DNA of 64,000 bases, from the NCBI RefSeq assembly GCF_029910215.1, contig NZ_CP110396.1, positions 1,302,001-1,366,000 of the forward strand, in the 5' to 3' direction. Below the pieces are notes generated by a model. It was not told where the DNA came from, did not search any database, and saw only the letters and a list, made by a program, of their open reading frames with translations. Below, piece after piece: positions 58,004 through 64,000 of the stretch. Within the stretch, counting starts at the first letter, position 1. Every line of letters begins with the position of its first letter. A program made the position numbers and the translations under genes. Source of the stretch: Paraburkholderia sp. D15 (GTDB lineage Bacteria > Pseudomonadota > Gammaproteobacteria > Burkholderiales > Burkholderiaceae).

Positions 58004-58151
58004 AATCGCCCAGAACGACAAAATTTAAAGCGCTGGCCGGCAGTATTTCCTTTCCCCACCCCGAGCTTTGATTTTTCCATGGGTGGACTTGCTTCCCCTT
58101 CCTAGTTGCGTTACACATAAATGAAAACAACAATAAGAAGAAGGATCGAAC

Positions 58152-61145
58152 ATGAAGAAGAAAAAAAAGGTCATCTACCTCCTGCCAGGCTCCAGACCTC
58201 CCCTCGATACAACAATTGCATATGTTCCCATGGGGGGGCCTATACTGATAGGAATACTATCTTTCTTGCTAACACTTACGTTGGCTGTTGGCCTATTCAA
58301 TCATGCCCTGCCATTTTTCCCCATGCCACCGGGAAACAATCACCCGGTCGGCCAGCTAGTATTTGAGTTTTATGAGGTATGGCTTGGCAGACTGATTCCA
58401 CATTTCCGGGGTGACACCTACTGGCTCTACATGAAGTGGATTGACTGGCTTAATTCACCAGAAGTCGACAAACTCAGTCTCCTCTCATATCGCTGGTTCA
58501 TGTCTATTGCTACCGCCTGCATTGCCTCATTCATGCTCGCCAAAATTAGTATGAAGCCAGCCGTGAACGAATATCAGGTGCGCGGAAAAGTTCTCTACGA
58601 AGAAGACGATGCGTTCGACGTTTTGAAGCCTCAGTTCGATAACCAGATGGCAAACACCAAAAGCCCACCGGCTTTTATTCTGGCTACCCGCTACTACTTC
58701 AATCCTATGAACAGCAACAGCTACAAAGAGCTAAAACCAAAGGACGTGATCTACATGCCGGATACCCAACGTCGGCCGCATTCTGTCTTCGTTGGGGGCT
58801 CGCGCCGAGGCAAGACCAACTCCATGACCGGACCTCTCATGCAGTTCAAGCATGAGAATGAGCACGGCGGCAATGTGAAGGTTTTGATCGTAGACACTCC
58901 AAAAGATGACTACTCAAAGTGGTTCTCAGTGAAGGACCGACGCAGCAAACGCTCTGGAAAAATCAGACCGGCTGAAGCATATCTTGTTGCACCTCAAGAT
59001 CTAAACGGGGTTGTCTGGCACATGCCAAAAGATTTTATAACTGAATACCATTGGGAGACCTTCTGGCTCCAGCAAGTCCCTGACGCACCGTCTGGACAAA
59101 ACACGCACTGGACCTCCAGCACCCGCACCGTATGTTGTGCAGCTTCCGCAATTCTCGCTAACCTATATCCTGAGGACTACGGATTAAATAATACGGTCCA
59201 TCTTATCAAAGACATTATCGCTAACCCTTATCTCTACAAAGATAAAGTAGCCAAATTCTATCCCAAGGCAATTGAATTCCTTCAGGCACTGGAGGGCACC
59301 GGCGAATCCAAAGACAACCTTGCCACTTCTGTGAACAACGGTATCAAGAACATAACCACGCTTGCCATGGTATGGGACGGCTACAACACGAAGTATGAAA
59401 TCAAGCAGATGTCCGTTCGCATGCTGTCATACGAAGAAAACATTCTTACGCTGGCAGAAGCCCTGCATCCCATGTTCGACCTTGAAAACGTGGTAGACGG
59501 CAAGCCCAAGACCAACTATCACCACATTGTCCCGAATATCGTATTTCGTGGCCTTGTCCGAGGTTTGAATCAGACCAAAGGAGCCAAACAGTGGAAGTGG
59601 AGAGACCTCCAGGAAATCCTGAGACAGGACTATAAGGAGGTCATGAAGCTCGCCGGCCAGAACCTCACTGAAGACGAAAAAGCAGTGATCTGCCCACTCG
59701 AAGCAATTCCTGAGCTACTAGAACTGACCGCCGGAGAAATGCGCCAAGGCCACCGCAGGAGTTTTGCCAACGATGACGCGGCAGACGCTTACTGCGCCCT
59801 CGCCTTCCTGAATCGCCAGACGCATGACTTCATTTATCGAGCCCTCATTCGCAAGCACGGCCTGAAAGATCCATGGAATGCAATCCATGCTGAACTCACT
59901 GCATGGCAAAAAGGCGGCATGCGAGAGGTGTTCGATATCGTTTGCTCAAAGTTGAAGGGTTTCGAGCTTGCTACTCTCACCTCACTCTCCCATAACGATC
60001 ATATGACATCGCTGAGCGGGGGCAAGCCAATTTTGCAACGCTGGAAAGAATGGGATCGATTCGAGGGCACGAAACGAGTTTCGTTTGGTGACTGGATTCG
60101 CGATGAGAATCCGGAGAAGAAATACTTTGTCTTCAAGCAAAGTGCCGACTTCCCAGAGGTAACGACTCCCCTTATCAATGCCGCCCTTTCTTACATGACC
60201 AGTGTCGTGCTAGGCGGCACATACATGGACGACAAGGACATGGGGATTGTGCGGAAATTCTATGTCATGCTGGATGAATTTCAGACACTCGGCAACATTG
60301 AGAAGGACATTAAACGCTGGCTCGAATTGTTCGCTTCTCGTGGAATTTCGATTTGGCTTGCTTGTCAGGACTTGAGCCAACTTGTCTCAATCTACAAGAA
60401 GGAGTTCGTTGACTTCCTGCTAGGCAACACAGGCAACCTCTTCGTGTTCGGATCGAACCAGGGCGAGACCTCAAAAATTCTCTCTGAAGTTGTCGGTAAC
60501 AAGAAAATCAATAAATTCCACCGCTCTCAGAGCACAAGTGACGGCAAGATTTCGTTTAGTGAAAACTGGCAGGTTCATGACGATATCGTGATTCACCCGT
60601 CTGAGATCAACAGCAAGCTTGGTCTCGATATAAACGGTGACTATCGTCCCACCGTGACAGACCGGCTTCGAACATGGCTCAAGAACAGGGAGGCACTTGC
60701 CAACAAGCATGACCTTATCGACCAATTGCTTGGCATGCCTGACGAAATGAAAATTCGCATGCTCTACCTCCCGTCTAACAATGAGAATGCCTACATTCTC
60801 CACAACCCTCTCATAAGATTCAGCGGCGCTAAGTCTCGCCTTGAACCTGCGAAGTGGACCTACCAGATTGCCAAGGAGCCGCCTGAAGTAGACGTGCGAG
60901 CAATCTTTGACGAGATTTACCCAAAGCCCATTTCCGACGCAGCTAAGGAGGAAGGCGACGAGAGCGATCAGGTTTTCGACATGAGCCATGACTCCACCCC
61001 TGAATTAACGGACGAGGACTTAGCGACATATGCAAATGCTCAGGAATCGAAGTATGAGAACTTATCTCAGCCCACCCCTGCCAGGGATGCTGACAATATT
61101 TTTAGCGATGAAATAACAGCACTATTAAATACTGAAGAAAAGTGA
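58152..61145 (+). CDS. Type IV coupling protein (TraD/VirD4-like ATPase)
   Basis: The 997-residue protein links the relaxosome to the secretion channel. It has two N-terminal membrane helices (about residues 27-55 and 110-135), Walker A VGGSRRGKTNS near residue 214 and Walker B FYVMLDEFQTL near residue 703, followed by CQDLSQL and a VFGSNQGETSK segment. These are the signatures of VirD4/TraD/TrwB ATPases. About 490 residues separate Walker A and B, roughly twice the distance in TrwB, so a large insertion is present. The start follows AAGAAGGATCG. Confidence 0.9.
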   Translation: MKKKKKVIYLLPGSRPPLDTTIAYVPMGGPILIGILSFLLTLTLAVGLFNHALPFFPMPPGNNHPVGQLVFEFYEVWLGRLIPHFRGDTYWLYMKWIDWLNSPEVDKLSLLSYRWFMSIATACIASFMLAKISMKPAVNEYQVRGKVLYEEDDAFDVLKPQFDNQMANTKSPPAFILATRYYFNPMNSNSYKELKPKDVIYMPDTQRRPHSVFVGGSRRGKTNSMTGPLMQFKHENEHGGNVKVLIVDTPKDDYSKWFSVKDRRSKRSGKIRPAEAYLVAPQDLNGVVWHMPKDFITEYHWETFWLQQVPDAPSGQNTHWTSSTRTVCCAASAILANLYPEDYGLNNTVHLIKDIIANPYLYKDKVAKFYPKAIEFLQALEGTGESKDNLATSVNNGIKNITTLAMVWDGYNTKYEIKQMSVRMLSYEENILTLAEALHPMFDLENVVDGKPKTNYHHIVPNIVFRGLVRGLNQTKGAKQWKWRDLQEILRQDYKEVMKLAGQNLTEDEKAVICPLEAIPELLELTAGEMRQGHRRSFANDDAADAYCALAFLNRQTHDFIYRALIRKHGLKDPWNAIHAELTAWQKGGMREVFDIVCSKLKGFELATLTSLSHNDHMTSLSGGKPILQRWKEWDRFEGTKRVSFGDWIRDENPEKKYFVFKQSADFPEVTTPLINAALSYMTSVVLGGTYMDDKDMGIVRKFYVMLDEFQTLGNIEKDIKRWLELFASRGISIWLACQDLSQLVSIYKKEFVDFLLGNTGNLFVFGSNQGETSKILSEVVGNKKINKFHRSQSTSDGKISFSENWQVHDDIVIHPSEINSKLGLDINGDYRPTVTDRLRTWLKNREALANKHDLIDQLLGMPDEMKIRMLYLPSNNENAYILHNPLIRFSGAKSRLEPAKWTYQIAKEPPEVDVRAIFDEIYPKPISDAAKEEGDESDQVFDMSHDSTPELTDEDLATYANAQESKYENLSQPTPARDADNIFSDEITALLNTEEK

Positions 61146-61164
61146 CTTATATGGTGTCAACGAG

Positions 61165-61192
61165 TTGATTTTAAAAAGATTTTCGTTATAGT
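61165..61192 (+). promoter_or_regulatory. Promoter of the 61219 gene
   Basis: TTGATT and TATAGT are 16 bp apart, followed by AAAAGGAGA before the ATG. Confidence 0.68.
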
Positions 61193-61218
61193 AATTTTAT
61201 AACACAAAAGGAGACAGT

Positions 61219-63384
61219 ATGGCTATAGATATAGACGAACAATTTGCATGGAGACCCGCCAACTACGACGAGTTCAAATTCATAACAACTATCCCTGAGG
61301 GAACCATGGACTGGCTCTATCAGGACTTGGGGCCTATGACAGTTCAGGTGACACCAATTATTGAAGAAATCACGGAACAGGTTGCGTTACCTGTTTCAGT
61401 GGACGCACCGAAGGTAGAAGAAAGATACAGCTTGCAGGATCTGCAAAACAAGCTGCTGACCAACATTGGCATGACCATGGAGTTGCCCCGCGACTTCTAT
61501 ACTTTTTCACGCATAGAGAGCCAGTTTTTGAACCGTGGCGAGGACTATGCCGTGAATGAACGCATGAATTTGTTAGACGAGCTAGCCGACCCTATCCAGC
61601 CTGAATTCGTCCAGGTTGAGAAGCTAGCCCAAAAGGCCATGCAGGACGCACATGCAAATGATTTTCTTAATGCCCCTCCTGAGCAGTGGCATGTCCTGCA
61701 CGAGCGCCATGACCTCGAAAAAGAGATTTTCGCTTACCGTGCGGCCGAGTTCGATGGACTTGAACACGAAATTTCTCCAAAGCTCCAGGCTCTGTATCTG
61801 AACTATCAGATCCACCAGGAAGAGATTGCTACCCAAATCACCGTTGACCCTGACGCACAAATTTTTATAAATCGGGTTACTGAGAATGTCATGACTCAAC
61901 GTGAAGAAGTTGCTCCAACCCTACCCGTAGCTGAGCCGGTAGTTCAGGAGCCTGCCTATGTCGAGAAGGAATCCGATTGGGCACAAGTAGCGAACAAACG
62001 TGAAGCTGATCTGGCTGAGTATCGCCAACTAACCAATCCAAGCCTGGACGATCTCAATCAGGCTTTCGAGGAAGGTATGTTTAAGGACTACTTGAGCGAC
62101 AGCCGTATTCTGAACAAAGACGCTTTTGACTACATGAGCATTGTCGGAATTTACGACCAGGGCGCACTCATGAAGGGCTATGCAAATAGCCAGCTTTCCA
62201 CCATGTTTGATATCACAACCGGTCAGGCTATTGACTACTACATGGGCATTGGGGGCGAGACTAAGGAGCGCCACATTCAGGACAGAAAGCACGGAGACAT
62301 CACTGGTGACTTGAGCGACGAGGAAGCCCGTCACAAGGCAGAAGAAGCCGTGTCTATCGCCTATCGTTCCATGACTGAGGCTCACGGTCTTCAGAAGAAC
62401 GATTTCGACACTGCAAACGGCGATTGGCAACTACAGGAAGCTCGCCAGGCTGTTGAGAAGGAAAGGTTCCTGGTCGGGTATGCCGATAGGGTTGCCAACA
62501 AGATAGCTCCAACAGAGGATTTGCTTGACGCATACACACAATATAGCCGTGTTGCCCATGCGGATCGTATCCGCGATATCGAGAAACAGTATCCTGATTT
62601 GAACCGCGAATCACAGAGCTTTGTAGTCAACATGAAGCCAGCAACTGAAGGCTTCTCCACCATGGAGGAGCAGAAGGCACGCCATGGCCGTTACAGAGAA
62701 CGCTATGAAGCGATGCAGGCCCAGAAACAGCTTCAAAACGCCCCTGTAGCCTCTTCAGAAGCCATGAAGGAAGTTGCACCTGTTCAGACCGCGCAGAAAG
62801 CACCTGAGAAGGCTCCAGAGGTTCCAGCTATCGAGCCAGACGTAAGGACTGAGCAAACACTCACCGGCACATTGCTAGCCCACGGCGCAGCCCCCTACAA
62901 GCATGACCCAAAGAATAGCGACAGCTACTTTGTGACCCTGAAAAATAACGGTCAGGAAGTGACTCGTTGGGGTGTCGACTTCGCAAAGGCATTCCAGAAA
63001 GAAGATCTGACTGAAGCAGTCCAGCTTGGCGACCATGTGAAGCTTGATAAGCAGGGTAAAGAGGATGTGGTCCTAAAGGACAACAGCGGTCAGAAGGTTG
63101 AGACCTATCGCAACGAGTGGAAGGTTGAGACCACGCAGTCGCCTGAGGAAAAGCACAAGGCATTTCTAGCCCAGCAAGCCCAGCTTATTGCTCAACGAGA
63201 AGCCAAGATCGAGCAACAGCGCCAGCAAGAGCAGGAGCGCGATAACCAGAAATTGTTAAGCCGTGTTCGAGCAAGCCGTCCAATTTCCGAATTCATAAAT
63301 CCTCATGACAAATTCATGGAGACTATGAGGCAGCAGGTAGAGGCTAGAAGCCAATCGGTGAAACGAGGACAGAACTTCTCCTAA
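61219..63384 (+). CDS. Large plasmid protein with a C-terminal LPD7/KfrB-like domain
   Basis: The 721-residue protein is acidic and largely helical up to about residue 500. Residues about 543-640 carry TGTLLAHGAAPYKHDPKNSD, SYFVTLKNNG and WGVDFAKAF, the polyvalent LPD7/KfrB-like module that often ends large plasmid relaxase or TraC proteins. The rest (repeat-poor, with proline-rich linkers) is unrecognised. It follows the coupling-protein gene and is likely a DNA-transfer or intracellular-entry protein (inference). Confidence 0.72.
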   Translation: MAIDIDEQFAWRPANYDEFKFITTIPEGTMDWLYQDLGPMTVQVTPIIEEITEQVALPVSVDAPKVEERYSLQDLQNKLLTNIGMTMELPRDFYTFSRIESQFLNRGEDYAVNERMNLLDELADPIQPEFVQVEKLAQKAMQDAHANDFLNAPPEQWHVLHERHDLEKEIFAYRAAEFDGLEHEISPKLQALYLNYQIHQEEIATQITVDPDAQIFINRVTENVMTQREEVAPTLPVAEPVVQEPAYVEKESDWAQVANKREADLAEYRQLTNPSLDDLNQAFEEGMFKDYLSDSRILNKDAFDYMSIVGIYDQGALMKGYANSQLSTMFDITTGQAIDYYMGIGGETKERHIQDRKHGDITGDLSDEEARHKAEEAVSIAYRSMTEAHGLQKNDFDTANGDWQLQEARQAVEKERFLVGYADRVANKIAPTEDLLDAYTQYSRVAHADRIRDIEKQYPDLNRESQSFVVNMKPATEGFSTMEEQKARHGRYRERYEAMQAQKQLQNAPVASSEAMKEVAPVQTAQKAPEKAPEVPAIEPDVRTEQTLTGTLLAHGAAPYKHDPKNSDSYFVTLKNNGQEVTRWGVDFAKAFQKEDLTEAVQLGDHVKLDKQGKEDVVLKDNSGQKVETYRNEWKVETTQSPEEKHKAFLAQQAQLIAQREAKIEQQRQQEQERDNQKLLSRVRASRPISEFINPHDKFMETMRQQVEARSQSVKRGQNFS

Positions 63385-63388
63385 ACTT

Positions 63389-63410
63389 AAGCCCCGAAAG
63401 GGGCTTTTGT
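63389..63410. terminator. Bidirectional terminator
   Basis: AAGCCCC-gaaa-GGGGCTT with a GAAA tetraloop and TTTTG. It lies between convergent genes. Confidence 0.88.
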
Positions 63411-64000
63411 TATTGCATCGCGGTTTTCTTGAATATTTCCCATAAAACAATTCCAACAGTTGCACTGACTCCCAGATTCACTCCGATCAAAAATCCGACA
63501 ACCTTCCAGCCAAGTTTCCCAAGAACTATTTTTGTCACTGACTCGGAGATCTCTTCCACTGCTTTGTTACTATAAATACGCTCAACATCTTTTTCTATTG
63601 CAATAACTTTCTTGTCCAAAAGAGCTTCCTTTTTAGAAAATTCTTTTTCGGCACTTTTATTCTTATCCTCATGAAATTTGTTTACTTGATTTATAAGACT
63701 GGACCATTTTCTTTCTAGGTTAGCCCAATCCGTAGCGGCTTGTCCAAGATCTATTTTTATCTGAGTTAGGAGGTTGTGCACTTTTGACTCGGAATTGTCA
63801 ACCGCATCATCGAGCTTCTTGACTTGCTTGCCCACAGCACGCTCGGCCCCACTCTCAAACCTGCTCTCCATTGTTGCCGCTGCACTTATTGCGTCTGCAA
63901 GGACGCGAAAATGAACTTGCTGGCCTAATAAACTGACGAGCAGGCTCTTATCGCCTAATACTTCCAATCTTTTTGCTGTCTCCAAAAAGACTGCCTGTTT
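63410..64000 (-). CDS. Hypothetical coiled-coil protein with C-terminal membrane helix, 5' end outside the window
   Basis: The frame is open to base 64000, so the true start may lie outside; TTG 63985 is only the first possible start. Residues from about 60 to 150 form a charged coiled coil (KFHEDKNKSAEKEFSKKEAL), and the end has a membrane helix (FLIGVNLGVSATVGIVLWEI). Plasmid KfrA-like or membrane-tethered DNA-binding proteins look like this, but no family is certain. Confidence 0.66.
   Translation of the reverse strand, partial: KQAVFLETAKRLEVLGDKSLLVSLLGQQVHFRVLADAISAAATMESRFESGAERAVGKQVKKLDDAVDNSESKVHNLLTQIKIDLGQAATDWANLERKWSSLINQVNKFHEDKNKSAEKEFSKKEALLDKKVIAIEKDVERIYSNKAVEEISESVTKIVLGKLGWKVVGFLIGVNLGVSATVGIVLWEIFKKTAMQ

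Noticed and set aside
13937..64000. Complete conjugation apparatus
   Set aside because: Only TraY, coupling protein, relaxase and accessory genes were found; no VirB4-like ATPase, pilin or core-complex genes are in the window.

Overview
The window is accessory DNA from a mobile element, a conjugative plasmid or an integrated conjugative element, of about 50% G+C. The host is most likely a beta- or gammaproteobacterium. I infer that from E. coli-like promoters and strong Shine-Dalgarno sites, an acyl-homoserine-lactone type LuxR, an H-NS-like N-terminus, a DotA/TraY protein and a UmuC remnant. No rRNA, tRNA or CRISPR array was seen. The species cannot be named from this sequence.

Layout. (1) 1-2930: a tyrosine integrase cut by the window edge, an AlpA-type HTH protein and an unknown protein, closed by a terminator. 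(2) 3005-12609: a tight five-gene restriction/defence operon. It encodes an MmeI/YeeA-type DNA methyltransferase, an SF2 helicase, a T5orf172/GIY-YIG nuclease, a GHKL ATPase fused to a PD-(D/E)XK-like domain, and a DUF262-DUF1524 (GmrSD-like) protein. (3) 12647-17867: a decayed umuC 3' end, an H-NS-like protein, the IVB-type (MPF_I) conjugation membrane protein DotA/TraY, and an unknown protein. (4) 18144-24543: an operon of ten mostly unknown small proteins, then a ribbon-helix-helix protein and an SF3-type helicase that probably serves replication. An iteron-like region follows. (5) 25263-32258: a LuxR solo, a lipoprotein, a three-gene minus-strand defence-like cluster (HEPN, PD-(D/E)XK, AbiJ-NTD4-like), and an NYN-RNase/cold-shock fusion. 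(6) 32424-49924: a long array of small-gene cassettes. Eleven of them begin with the same 72-bp promoter module, and several follow a repeated two-hairpin element. Cargo includes an exported SGNH hydrolase, HNH-like proteins, a Phd/ParE-type toxin-antitoxin pair, ankyrin and DUF4116 proteins and many orphans. (7) 50392-64000: the transfer-initiation block. It holds a ribbon-helix-helix/P-loop ATPase pair (Stb- or ParG/ParF-like), two paralogous probable relaxosome accessory genes, an oriT-like region, a MOBF-type relaxase-helicase, a coupling protein and an LPD7/KfrB-like protein.

How it fits together. Transfer is served by the relaxase, coupling protein and TraY; most of the secretion apparatus must lie outside the window. 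Maintenance is served by the SF3 helicase, iteron regions, toxin-antitoxin pair and Stb-like ATPase. Defence functions occupy at least two blocks. The most unusual feature is the regulatory architecture. Eleven promoters share two direct-repeat boxes 20 bp apart, then 24 bp to a TTGAAT -35 box, then 16 bp to a TATNAT -10 box, with no spacing variation. This implies one regulator controlling the whole orphan-gene array. The second striking pattern is a family of structured repeats whose stems show compensatory changes.
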